This document shows, piece by piece, positions 30,809 to 39,486 of a DNA stretch of 43,056 nucleotides. The stretch comes from a virus. How positions within the stretch are numbered: the stretch's first letter is position 1; each line of letters opens with the position of its first letter. The translations under genes and the position numbers were made by a program. The notes under the pieces were generated by a model that was not told where the DNA came from, did no database searches, and was given only the letters and a program-made list of their open reading frames with translations. The stretch lies in IMG/VR virus record IMGVR_UViG_3300020411_004383, positions 1-43,056 of that record; one strand, 5' to 3'.

Positions 30809-31597
30809 CTAAGTATTTTTCCTGGGTGCAAAATATTGAAATTGTAAGTCAGAAACATCAATTAAAGTTTTAGCTTTTGTCTCTTCGTGGCACAGCCGTA
30901 CATATTCATCTCGATCGTTAGACCACATTCTTCCGTTCCACCACTGAAATCCCGGGTAGTCTGCTTTTTTAACTGAATTGCTCTCATATGACGTACCTAG
31001 GTACATGAATTCTACTCCTAGCTCTTTCATTAACTCTAGCTGAACATATTTGTTTATTGTACCAATTCCTAGTGTCGGGTTTACATAGTCCCAGCAAAAT
31101 TGAAGTGCTACTGCGGATCTTCCGACAACGTCTTGTATAGAGAATGCAATAGGCTCTTTATCCTCGTAAAATACAATAATGTACCTTTCATCCCCGTAAT
31201 ACGGCTTTTTAAATGGGTGCATATCGCCATACATGTCAACATAGCCTCTGTGCTTTAGATACTTTTGGTATATTTGCATTAAAACATCGATATCATACGA
31301 CTTAAATACGTCAACACTCAAACTTGGAAACTTTTTTAGCCTTTTTCGGTGTCTTGATTTAAGCTTGAATTCATCCACTTTTAATCTAGATGTTCTACTT
31401 TGATACCACACCATTTCTTTTCTTGCAAGACACTCTAAAAACCACTCATTCTCATTATGGTACCAATTAGTTGTGATGGACCAGCCATTCTCTAGTGCAG
31501 CTTCATACTCATATGTTTCAAATATTGCACACGCGGGAGAGTAGATAATTTCACACGATTCAGTTTTGCCGGCTATGTGATCAAAAAAGAGCTTCAT
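30809..31597 (-). CDS. Aminoacyl-tRNA-protein transferase-like (ATE/Bpt, GNAT-fold) protein
   Basis: In this 262-aa protein SRTSRLKVDEFKLKSRHRKR (67-86) parallels the substrate region of arginyl/leucyl-tRNA-protein transferases. YVNPTLGIGTINKYVQLELM, then FMYLGTSYESNSVKKADY, then WWNGRMW match the C-terminal GNAT-like lobe that ends in the x-Y-K-x-x-x-P-x-E-x-x-x-G-x-x-W pattern. The family adds Leu or Arg to N-termini, creating N-degrons. A general acyltransferase of the FemABX type is an alternative. It overlaps the next gene upstream by four bases. Confidence 0.6.
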   Translation of the reverse strand: MKLFFDHIAGKTESCEIIYSPACAIFETYEYEAALENGWSITTNWYHNENEWFLECLARKEMVWYQSRTSRLKVDEFKLKSRHRKRLKKFPSLSVDVFKSYDIDVLMQIYQKYLKHRGYVDMYGDMHPFKKPYYGDERYIIVFYEDKEPIAFSIQDVVGRSAVALQFCWDYVNPTLGIGTINKYVQLELMKELGVEFMYLGTSYESNSVKKADYPGFQWWNGRMWSNDRDEYVRLCHEETKAKTLIDVSDLQFQYFAPRKNT

Positions 31598-32199
31598 TTA
31601 AGGCCTGTTAGCTCCCATGGCATGCCGCCAACTTCTATTTTGTAGTTTTTTGTTGTAACTTTTAACTCTGCCGGCGGTTCATAATCTTCTGGGAGTGGGT
31701 CTTTCCACACAATCCTATTGTTAGGTTGTCCGGCAACCTGCCCATTGTCTAATAAAATTATTGCTGCACTTTTATAAATTGTAGGTGTTTCAGCAGAAGA
31801 CGAAAATGCCCAATCAATTGTGGTATGATACTTGCCTGCGACATATTTTTTGCAAGAAGGAATCCATACATTGCATCTGCGCTCAGCTAGAAAATCATAT
31901 GTTATTGCAGAAACATAGTAAGACATGCAGTCATAAACTTGTAAATCTTTCATGACATATTGCTCTCCAACAGGTGACTTCCACAAAAGACCATGAATAG
32001 GTACTCTTCCATATACCGCACCTGACTCTAATTCAACATGAAAACTCAGGACTCTTCCATCTATAGATGCTATCGCAAATGCAACCCCAGGATATAGCTT
32101 ACCTTGGATCTTGTCATCTGTTATAAATTCGCTCTTGACCCACACTTCTAGTGGGTGTATGTTTTCATTTAGAAAATTATTGCGAGGTGTTTTGAACAT
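31594..32199 (-). CDS. Phage protein of unknown function
   Basis: The protein is about 201 aa from the ATG at 32199, chosen because GAGG lies nine bases upstream; ATGs at 32205 and 32217 are alternatives. The sequence is beta-rich (LYPGVAFAIASIDGRVLSF, then IHGLLWKSPVG) with three internal Cys including RRCNVWIPSCKKY. It overlaps the spermidine synthase gene by 23 bases. No known family is recognised; it might be a small beta-sandwich or a receptor-binding accessory. Confidence 0.6.
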   Translation of the reverse strand: MFKTPRNNFLNENIHPLEVWVKSEFITDDKIQGKLYPGVAFAIASIDGRVLSFHVELESGAVYGRVPIHGLLWKSPVGEQYVMKDLQVYDCMSYYVSAITYDFLAERRCNVWIPSCKKYVAGKYHTTIDWAFSSSAETPTIYKSAAIILLDNGQVAGQPNNRIVWKDPLPEDYEPPAELKVTTKNYKIEVGGMPWELTGLK

Positions 32200-33010
32200 G
32201 ATCATTTCCTCTTCCATACAGACTGAATCCTGCTTTGAGACGATCCTGATTTAGCCATCTAAGCTCTAGATCGTCAGGAAAAGATGCAAATTTTGTAACC
32301 CCTAGCCCATTAGAAGCAGCAACAAAGCTTATTGCACTTCCGTAACTAAGACAAGGAACACCAAATGTCTGAATGTTTTGAAAATGTCTAGAAAGCGTGA
32401 TTCTCCATGCGTCACCTTGCTCTGGGCATATATCAGGATTGTCAGCCTGAACAATCAAGATACCTGATGGTCTCATTCTTTTTCTTATTTCACCTAAAAT
32501 TTCATCTGTAATTATTCCAGCGGATGGAGTGTCGTGCTGTGGATCTGTTATGTCTAGAAAAACTGCATCGTATTTATCATCACACTGCTTTATCCACGTA
32601 CACACATCTTCAAGATAGATTTTGCACCTCTCGCTATCAAAAGCATGATTATTCATCGAGCTCAAATAACGACAACTGGCCTCTATGACTTTTGCATCAA
32701 TTTCAACCAGAGAAACTTCCATGTCACTGTGCTTAAGCAGCTCTCTTACTAGACAGCCATCGCCGCCGCCGACAACTAGAGACTTCTTTGCAATACAAAG
32801 TGATGCAACAGCAGGGTGCACCATCATTTCATGGTATTTTGCATCATCGAGCTCTGACAGTTGAATAATATTGTCTAGGACCAAAGTTTTTCCTAGACCG
32901 TGCAAATCAACTATTTCTAGCTGTTGAATGCCTGTGTGTTCAGCGTGAATATTGTGCTTTACAGGAAAAGTATGTTTGTGGCCTTTTTCTGATAGATCAA
33001 ATGTTCTCAT
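32177..33010 (-). CDS. speE: Spermidine synthase (SpeE-like aminopropyltransferase)
   Basis: This 277-aa protein transfers an aminopropyl group from decarboxylated S-adenosylmethionine to putrescine. GLGKTLVLDNIIQLSELDDA and YHEMMVHPA give the substrate region. SLVVGGGDGCLVRELLKHS (GGGDG at 81-85) is the methyltransferase-fold binding site, and FLDITDP holds the catalytic Asp. AAGGAGG six bases before the ATG is a strong site. The decarboxylase partner gene is directly upstream. No putrescine-making gene is seen, so it would use host putrescine. Confidence 0.9.
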   Translation of the reverse strand: MRTFDLSEKGHKHTFPVKHNIHAEHTGIQQLEIVDLHGLGKTLVLDNIIQLSELDDAKYHEMMVHPAVASLCIAKKSLVVGGGDGCLVRELLKHSDMEVSLVEIDAKVIEASCRYLSSMNNHAFDSERCKIYLEDVCTWIKQCDDKYDAVFLDITDPQHDTPSAGIITDEILGEIRKRMRPSGILIVQADNPDICPEQGDAWRITLSRHFQNIQTFGVPCLSYGSAISFVAASNGLGVTKFASFPDDLELRWLNQDRLKAGFSLYGRGNDHVQNTSQ

Positions 33011-33054
33011 GCAGCCTCCTTTTCTATAAATAGGATGTTAGCTGCAACTTCATT

Positions 33055-33522
33055 CTATGGTAATTTTCTTTCTACCACATTAATACTAGACTTATCTATG
33101 TCAAAATATTTTTCTAAGCACATCACTACTTTGTGATGATCAAACTTATTACAAGAGTAACAATCAAATGAGAAAAAGTTTGCTTCAGGGAAAGTATGTA
33201 TAGATATGTGTGACTCGGCAATCACAACAAAAGAAGAGTATCCATAAGTCTGGTTTTTTCTATTGCTAAGGTCTTCGCAGATTCTTTTAGCAGTCTGGCT
33301 GCCACCCAAACCTTCTTTCTTAAGGTCTTCGTATATTTTATCAATTTCAGAAAAAGTATGTGGAAACTTTACAGTCACGGGTGGCAAAATCATTGTCATC
33401 CCTATGCTATTTACGATCTCTTCTAGGCAGTCAACTATAAGGTTGGAATCATTTAGTGTGTCTGTTTTTTTGCATACAGCATCTATTAGTAAATGCTGAC
33501 CGTCATAATGAAAATCTTTCAT
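33055..33522 (-). CDS. speD: S-adenosylmethionine decarboxylase (SpeD, prokaryotic type)
   Basis: In this 155-aa protein AESHISIHTFPE (102-113) contains the autocleavage Glu-Ser pair (S104 becomes the pyruvoyl group) and H109. SFDCYSCNKFD holds the catalytic Cys124. It makes decarboxylated AdoMet for the adjacent spermidine synthase. I start at the ATG at 33522; a TTG at 33528 is possible. It directly follows the ClpP-like gene, and the two polyamine genes are separated by a 44-base gap. Confidence 0.9.
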   Translation of the reverse strand: MKDFHYDGQHLLIDAVCKKTDTLNDSNLIVDCLEEIVNSIGMTMILPPVTVKFPHTFSEIDKIYEDLKKEGLGGSQTAKRICEDLSNRKNQTYGYSSFVVIAESHISIHTFPEANFFSFDCYSCNKFDHHKVVMCLEKYFDIDKSSINVVERKLP

Positions 33523-33528
33523 TAACAA

Positions 33529-34131
33529 TTACTCTACATCGATGCTTACATCAACATTTATTCTCATAGACGGCAGCCTCAAGTGGTTAACAATGCCGTG
33601 CTTTTTGGCTTCTTGTGCATCCATAAACCAATCAGCATGCTTCTTGTTAAAGACTTTTTTCTTAAAATAGTCGTCTTTCTTTCCACAATTACGAGCCATC
33701 ATTGTAAAGATCTTTTCATCCAAGCGCTCTGCTTCTTTAACATCTGCTTTGAGCTCTTCAATCTTTCCATACATTCCGCTGGAGACATCATGGATCATGA
33801 CAGTCGCATTAGGGTCAGCAAATCGCATTCCCTCTTCACCAAATGTTAGCAAAACTGCGCCGCATGACATTGCCTTGCCTTCAACAATTGTAGCTACAGG
33901 TATCTCAGCATCTTTGATGGCAGCAATCATTGACATTAAAGAATAAACCTGACCTCCGTAAGAATCAATAACAACAGGTATTACATTTTGACCTGTGTTG
34001 TGTGCTTGAGCCATCTGCTGAGAAAACTTTTTTGCTTCTTCTTCGTTGAATTTGTTTACTCTTATTATTACAGGTTGCTTTCTTAACTCTATCTCTTTAA
34101 TTAAACCAGATACAGATGTTGTAAACTTCAA
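33529..34131 (-). CDS. ClpP-like serine protease
   Basis: In this 200-aa protein VIDSYGGQVYSLMSM is the ClpP handle and oxyanion region, VEGKAMSCGAVLLTF carries the nucleophile Ser89, and ATVMIHDVSSG carries His114. The ADWFMDAQEAKKHGIV region supplies the third residue. The start is TTG with GGAG about seven bases upstream. Phage ClpP-like enzymes can be prohead-type proteases or head-maturation proteins. It could be the processing enzyme for the L-x-E-Q sites, though its position among replication genes and ClpP-like motifs do not prove this. Confidence 0.85.
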   Translation of the reverse strand: MKFTTSVSGLIKEIELRKQPVIIRVNKFNEEEAKKFSQQMAQAHNTGQNVIPVVIDSYGGQVYSLMSMIAAIKDAEIPVATIVEGKAMSCGAVLLTFGEEGMRFADPNATVMIHDVSSGMYGKIEELKADVKEAERLDEKIFTMMARNCGKKDDYFKKKVFNKKHADWFMDAQEAKKHGIVNHLRLPSMRINVDVSIDVE

Positions 34132-34143
34132 AACGTCTCCCTT

Positions 34144-36603
34144 TTACCCACATTTTCCATGACCGCAAGAAGTACATGTTACACACCCCTCTTGGTATAT
34201 TAGTGTATCTTCTGCGCCGCAATTTTCACAAACTGTTGCGCCTGGCACAGTCCCATCTTTAATATAGCTTTTGAGCACTCTAGCGATTACTTTCGAAAAA
34301 GAAAACATGTCCATTTCAGTATCTTTTTGTAGCTGTTCAACAACATACTGAATGGGTGCACCATGGCGCAGTGCTAATGATATTGTTCGGGTAAATCCTG
34401 CATGATTAGGATTGTCAAAAACATCGACAATATCCTTAATCAAGATCTCATCACCGTTCTTGCCTATTCTCAAATCATATCTTGAATTTCTAGTTTTGTA
34501 ATGATGCTTGATGATCGTCCCTTTTTTGTACTTTCTGGGAATCTCTATGTACTTCTGAAGACCTCCCATGACCTCATAAGGTCTACCATCCATAAGACCT
34601 ACTAAGATTGTCCACGCTTCACCTTTGATTGTCGCATGATGAATCGAGCAAGTAAGTTCTTCAGGTCTGGACGGTGCTGAATGTGTTTTAAACGTGACAT
34701 TTTCGTCTGTCTTAGTTACTAGAACTCCTGTTCTACAGCCATCCCTATAGACTGTCACACCCTTCAAGCCTTTTTTCCAGCCTCGCCAGTATACTTTCTT
34801 CACATCTTCTATTGAAACATCGCTTGGCAGATTAATTGTCTTGCTAATTGCATGACAAACCCATTTTTGAGCTGCTGCCTGAAGGTCTACTGCTGATTCC
34901 CAATTAATTTCATTGGCAGTTGATTGATCATATGGGCTTTCACTTATTTCTTCTTTTCCTGTAGCATCCATCCATTTCTTAAATCCATGATGATATACAT
35001 CAAACTCTTGCCACTTGTCGCCTAGATCATCTACAAAATCAACTTTTGCATCGCTGTCGTTTGGATTAATCTTTTTTCTTCTGGTGTATTTGAGCATAAA
35101 TGCCGGCTCAATTCCCGATGTTGTCTGTGTAAGAGTTGAGACGCTTCCACATGGTGCTGTAGTTGTTAGAGCGATATTTCTTCTTCCATGCTTTCTATGT
35201 AAAATTCTAAGCTCGGGTGAGGCTTCAAAAAGCCTTTCCATGAAAGGATTATCCATTTCTTTTTTATAGTTGTACACAGGAAAAGCACCTCTCTCAGAAG
35301 CCAACCTACAAGAAGATTCATAGGCAGCGATAGCCATCTCCTTGTAAATTTTCTCTGTCTCTTCAATGCTTTCTGGTGTACCATATTTTAGCCCTATCAT
35401 AGCTAACGTATCGCCTAGACCTGTGATGCCTAGACCTGTTCTGCGTCCATCAAGTGCAGCCTTTTTAATCTTCTCCCACAAGCTAATTTCAACTCTTTTT
35501 GTATCAGCAGATTCAGGATCTTTTCTAATCTTGTCAACAATTCTATCGACGCACTCCAACTCTAGGTCGATCAAATCATCCATTAATCTTTGCGACTTTT
35601 GAGCGCACTTATTAAAAGCCTTGTAGTCAAACTCAGCTTGGCTTGTATATGGGTTCTTAACAAAACCAGCTAGATTAAGAAGAAGAAGCCTACAACTATC
35701 ATAAGCAGAAAGTGTAATTTCACTGCACGGATTTGTGCTTATTGTGTGAAACCCGTCATCTTTGTAGATTTGCGCGGGTGTATATTTCAGGACATTGTCC
35801 CAAAATAGTAAACCTGGTTCTGCAGAAGCATGTGCAGACTCAATCACGCTGTCCCAAATCTCTTTTGCAGACATGTGCCTAGAAACAACTCTCTTTTCAG
35901 CAGGATCTACAGGAAACCTTAGTTCATATTCACTGTCAGCCTCTACTGCATTCATAAACTCGTCAGTTAGTCGAATAGAAATGTTTGCACCTGTTACTTT
36001 TGTAAGATCTCGTTTAATATCAATAAAAGTTTGAATGTCTGGGTGGTGAACAGATATTGTCAACATCAAGGCACCTCGGCGGCCGCCTTGAGCAACTTCA
36101 CGGCAAGAATTTGAAAACCTTTCCATAAAAACACCGATACCATCAGTTGTCTTTGCAGCGTTTGAAGTTCTTAGGCCATGAGGGCGTATTGTAGAAATGT
36201 CAAACCCTACTCCGCCGCGGCGTTTCATAATTTGAACCTGTTCCTGATCCGCTTTTAAAATGCCACCATAAGAATCTTCAGGTGAGTCTACAACAAAGCA
36301 ATTTGAAAGAGATTGTATTTGATGATCGTTCCCTACACCAGCCATGGGGGAGCCTTGAGGCACTACATACTTGAAACCTTTAAAGAGATTGTAAATTTCC
36401 TGCTCTGACATAGGGTTTTCATATTTTTGCTCTATTCTAGAAAACTCCTTTGCTAGCCTTTTATGCATTTGATCTGGGTTGGTCTCTAAATAGTTACCCT
36501 CCTCATCCTGCAAAGCGTATTTGGTAACAAAAACCGATGCTGCTAGCTCATCTCCCTCAAAATATTTGAGACTTTCTTGAAATGCATCCTCAAATGTCGA
36601 CAT
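34144..36603 (-). CDS. Adenosylcobalamin-dependent (class II) ribonucleotide reductase
   Basis: This 819-aa protein reduces ribonucleotides to deoxyribonucleotides. QSLSNCFVV at the start of the barrel, MKRRGGVGFDIS, ISTNPCSEITLSAYDSC and the radical-cysteine region NPCSE are visible, with TTTAPCGSVSTLTQTTSGIE further on. The C-terminus is a zinc-ribbon-like C-E-N-C-G then CTSCGHGKCG, typical of NrdJ. No small radical subunit gene is nearby, in keeping with B12 dependence. GGAG precedes the ATG at 36603; a TTG six bases upstream is less likely. Confidence 0.88.
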   Translation of the reverse strand: MSTFEDAFQESLKYFEGDELAASVFVTKYALQDEEGNYLETNPDQMHKRLAKEFSRIEQKYENPMSEQEIYNLFKGFKYVVPQGSPMAGVGNDHQIQSLSNCFVVDSPEDSYGGILKADQEQVQIMKRRGGVGFDISTIRPHGLRTSNAAKTTDGIGVFMERFSNSCREVAQGGRRGALMLTISVHHPDIQTFIDIKRDLTKVTGANISIRLTDEFMNAVEADSEYELRFPVDPAEKRVVSRHMSAKEIWDSVIESAHASAEPGLLFWDNVLKYTPAQIYKDDGFHTISTNPCSEITLSAYDSCRLLLLNLAGFVKNPYTSQAEFDYKAFNKCAQKSQRLMDDLIDLELECVDRIVDKIRKDPESADTKRVEISLWEKIKKAALDGRRTGLGITGLGDTLAMIGLKYGTPESIEETEKIYKEMAIAAYESSCRLASERGAFPVYNYKKEMDNPFMERLFEASPELRILHRKHGRRNIALTTTAPCGSVSTLTQTTSGIEPAFMLKYTRRKKINPNDSDAKVDFVDDLGDKWQEFDVYHHGFKKWMDATGKEEISESPYDQSTANEINWESAVDLQAAAQKWVCHAISKTINLPSDVSIEDVKKVYWRGWKKGLKGVTVYRDGCRTGVLVTKTDENVTFKTHSAPSRPEELTCSIHHATIKGEAWTILVGLMDGRPYEVMGGLQKYIEIPRKYKKGTIIKHHYKTRNSRYDLRIGKNGDEILIKDIVDVFDNPNHAGFTRTISLALRHGAPIQYVVEQLQKDTEMDMFSFSKVIARVLKSYIKDGTVPGATVCENCGAEDTLIYQEGCVTCTSCGHGKCG

Positions 36604-36617
36604 CCTCAATACTCCGT

Positions 36618-37148
36618 TTATTTCTTTTCTTTGCTGTCAGATTCTATAGAGGCAGTATTAGAGCTTCCCAGACTACCTGTCTGTCTTTTTGCGTCTTTAG
36701 ATTCTTCTAGATATTCTAAATTACTAATCACACTAAAGTCTGTATAACATGGCAAAACAATTAATTGTACGGGCAACTTAGCACCTGCAGGAATTGTTGT
36801 ATCTCGCTCTCCTACGTTTACTAAGTTTACAAATATTTCTCCTGTGTAGCCTGGATCGATTACACCGGCCCTTGCTGTTAATCCTAACTTTGTTATTGAC
36901 CCTCTCTCTTTTACGAGAGCAACTGTATTTCTAGGTAGAGCAATTTTTACTCCTGTTGGAATTAAAGCTACTTCTTCTCCATATGCGACCCATTTATTTC
37001 TTCCGTAAAGAACTATTTCTGGGCCCATGTTATACAAATCTAACCCTACACTTTCGCCATCATAAGCAGGGCCATAGTTTTCTGTAGAAATTCCAAGTTG
37101 ATGCAGCACACTTGACGCTATCTCTGTAAGACTTATCTTAATCTTCAT
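36618..37148 (-). CDS. dut: Trimeric-type dUTPase
   Basis: This 176-aa protein hydrolyses dUTP to dUMP. Motif order: SVGLDLYNMG (I), KERGSITKLGL (II), ARAGVIDPGYTGEIFVNLVN (III), then the C-terminal RQTGSLGSSN, a motif V-like end. It is longer than common dUTPases because of a basic and acidic tail. The ATG at 37148 overlaps the helicase stop by eleven bases. A second, unrelated dUTPase family member is encoded at 24887-25261, so the phage spends two gene families on dUTP. Confidence 0.88.
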   Translation of the reverse strand: MKIKISLTEIASSVLHQLGISTENYGPAYDGESVGLDLYNMGPEIVLYGRNKWVAYGEEVALIPTGVKIALPRNTVALVKERGSITKLGLTARAGVIDPGYTGEIFVNLVNVGERDTTIPAGAKLPVQLIVLPCYTDFSVISNLEYLEESKDAKRQTGSLGSSNTASIESDSKEKK

Positions 37149-38526
37149 TGTCACCGTTTACCTCTTTCCATTTTTTTCTTAGCAGAGTCTTCATTTCAGA
37201 ATCAGACTGCTTCACCGCTTCATTAAGTGTGAGTGTTTTTTCATCTAATATTTCAAATGTACTTCTTGCTGTGTCTATGTGTATTGGAAAAACCAACCCA
37301 TCTCGTCCAGCTCTATTTTTTGCAACAAATAGGCGGCCGGCGCCTGTAGACTTTTCCATCGCTTTTCTAGAGAGGGATATTACGACATCAGCAACCATTG
37401 CCTTACCATACGCTTCTGACATATTTTCAAGCCCTACGATATCTGACTTGGCTGAGTCGCGGTTTGCTTGAGAAGCTGTCCATATCGGAATGTTTAGGTC
37501 CATCGCCAGATTTCTTAGTTCTTCATAAATCAACTTAAGTTCGTGCCTTAGGGAGTCATATGCTCTTGTTGATCTCATAATATCAGCATAGTCAATAATG
37601 ATTACAGATGGCTTGAAACCTTTTAGCATTAATTTTTCAACATGATTTCTAATTGTGATCGAAGAAGCACTTCCTGTAGGGTATTCTTTGATTATTAGCC
37701 TTCCCAAGTCCATGTCTTTGTACTTTTCCATCACAGCGTCTTTCTGTTCTTGCACGTCGTTAGATGGAATATTACATAGGTTTGAGTCATAACGAAGGCC
37801 TACAGCATGCTCTGTCAGCTCAAAAGTATAATGTAGGACATTTTTTCCGGCGCGCATTGCATTGGCACCCATCGCCACCAACCAGTGTGACTTACCTACA
37901 CCGGTATTAGCAGTCACAACCCCGATCTCTCCGCGGCCTAGACCTCCTCTAAGAATATCAGGGGCGTCAATCCTAGGCAATCCAGTAGGACAGACTTGTC
38001 GACTAATTTTTACAAATCTAGCTTCTGCATCTTCAAAGAAATCGTGCCCTACACTTGACGGCAAACCAACAGAGACTGCTGTCTTCATTAGTGTTACAAC
38101 ACTTTCGAACTTATCTGTTGAAATTAATTCAACAGCTTGCTCTAGCGCATCTTTAAAGGCTTGCCTTCTGCAAAAATCTAAAGACTTATCTTTAACATAG
38201 GCAAGATCACCTAGGTCTGTGCTAGTTTTTATCCGATGTAAAAATTGAACAATTTGATCTCTAAGAATTGCATCATCTTTTTGAGATAAGTCATCTCTTA
38301 TGATTGTTACTAGCAAGCCTAGTGTAGGAAAACATTTGTACTTTTTATAGTAAGCAAAAAATTTATCAGCCAAGTACTCTAAATAGCTTACATCAAAAAA
38401 CGAAGGATCCATAACCTCCACCATTTGTGCAGACCATTCTTTGTCTGTCATTAGACTTTGAAATATTTTTTCTTGGAAAGATTTTCCATACTGGCCAAAA
38501 TTAGAAGCTGTTGTGCTGTCTGTCAT
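37138..38526 (-). CDS. DnaB/gp41-type replicative helicase
   Basis: In this 462-aa protein a helical N-terminal domain leads to the RecA-like helicase core with Walker A ANTGVGKS (206-213), Walker B VIIIDYADIM and TASQANRDSA. LFVAKNRAGRDG is the late finger-like motif. It unwinds the fork and should work with the DnaE polymerase. A primase gene is not visible. The start overlaps the exonuclease stop by ATGA. Confidence 0.9.
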   Translation of the reverse strand: MTDSTTASNFGQYGKSFQEKIFQSLMTDKEWSAQMVEVMDPSFFDVSYLEYLADKFFAYYKKYKCFPTLGLLVTIIRDDLSQKDDAILRDQIVQFLHRIKTSTDLGDLAYVKDKSLDFCRRQAFKDALEQAVELISTDKFESVVTLMKTAVSVGLPSSVGHDFFEDAEARFVKISRQVCPTGLPRIDAPDILRGGLGRGEIGVVTANTGVGKSHWLVAMGANAMRAGKNVLHYTFELTEHAVGLRYDSNLCNIPSNDVQEQKDAVMEKYKDMDLGRLIIKEYPTGSASSITIRNHVEKLMLKGFKPSVIIIDYADIMRSTRAYDSLRHELKLIYEELRNLAMDLNIPIWTASQANRDSAKSDIVGLENMSEAYGKAMVADVVISLSRKAMEKSTGAGRLFVAKNRAGRDGLVFPIHIDTARSTFEILDEKTLTLNEAVKQSDSEMKTLLRKKWKEVNGDNED

Positions 38527-39485
38527 CTAGTAATCCTAGTGTGTGCCTGAATTGATGCAAAAAAAGAGTCAACATTAAAATTTTGAATGCCTTCTCGAAC
38601 TAGCATTCTTATAAGGGATATTTTATCACTAGAGGGCCCTGAATTTTCAATAGAAAAATTAATTTTTTCAATTTGATCAGAAGAGAGGCCTATCATGTCT
38701 AAATACATTAGTTTCCAGTTTCTTTTTGCGATATCCGCATTTTCAATCATGCTAGCATACATCTTGAGTGATTTTTCTTCCTGTGCATAATTTGCAGATG
38801 TCACCAGATCATCAACTGATATAAATTTGTTATCTGACATCTCTGGGAATCGTTTGGCCAAAGATGTAAATCCTACCCGAGGCACTCCGTCAATGCCGTC
38901 AGATGGGTCGCCTATGAAAGACCTGGCTGTGCAAAAATTAACCGCAGATATTCCAAATTTTTTTAAAAGTGTTTTCGGTGTTATGTATTTTTTTTGTCCT
39001 GGTGACCACTGTATGACATTCTTGGAAAGAAGCTGATAAAAATCTTTGTCGGACGATACTATCACACACTTATCATTCTTGAATTTATGCCTTACTAGGT
39101 ATCCGATTACATCATCTGCTTCACAATCAGGTACGTATATCTGCGTCGTTGCTGTGTATCTGAGCGCCTCTATGATTAGAGAGATTTGACTGTCCCTGTT
39201 TTGTGTCGTATCCGGAATATCATCTTCGTAGTATCTGTTGAGTTTTTGAGGTCTTCTATTTTGCTTATACTCTTTGAATATTGCTCTTCTTCTAGGCGAA
39301 CCACCTGACTCCCACACAACGACTATCTTTTTAGGGTGTGTTCTATCGCTTAAGTGCGAAAGTGCCTTTAGAAAACCTATGACACCTCCGATATGCAACC
39401 CAGAATCACTCATGCTAGGATTGACAACGAAGTGTCTCATAAACAAGTTTAATCCGTCCACTAATAAGATAGGACGTTCACTCAT
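38523..39485 (-). CDS. 5'-3' exonuclease / flap endonuclease
   Basis: In this 320-aa protein LVDGLNLFMRHF at the start, VPDCEADDVIGYLVRH, VIVSSDKDFYQLL and FIGDPSDGIDGVPRVGFTS are the metal and helix-hairpin motifs of the T5 D15/T4 RNase H/FEN family. It would remove RNA primers and flaps. GGAGGA lies seven bases before the ATG. It directly follows the recombinase gene with one base between. Confidence 0.9.
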   Translation of the reverse strand: MSERPILLVDGLNLFMRHFVVNPSMSDSGLHIGGVIGFLKALSHLSDRTHPKKIVVVWESGGSPRRRAIFKEYKQNRRPQKLNRYYEDDIPDTTQNRDSQISLIIEALRYTATTQIYVPDCEADDVIGYLVRHKFKNDKCVIVSSDKDFYQLLSKNVIQWSPGQKKYITPKTLLKKFGISAVNFCTARSFIGDPSDGIDGVPRVGFTSLAKRFPEMSDNKFISVDDLVTSANYAQEEKSLKMYASMIENADIAKRNWKLMYLDMIGLSSDQIEKINFSIENSGPSSDKISLIRMLVREGIQNFNVDSFFASIQAHTRITR

Positions 39486-39486
39486 T

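Noticed and set aside
33529-34131. ClpP-like protein as the definite prohead protease for the L-x-E-Q sites
   Set aside because: Its motifs are ClpP-type Ser-His and T4-type processing enzymes are a different fold; it is kept only as a possibility in the gene entry.
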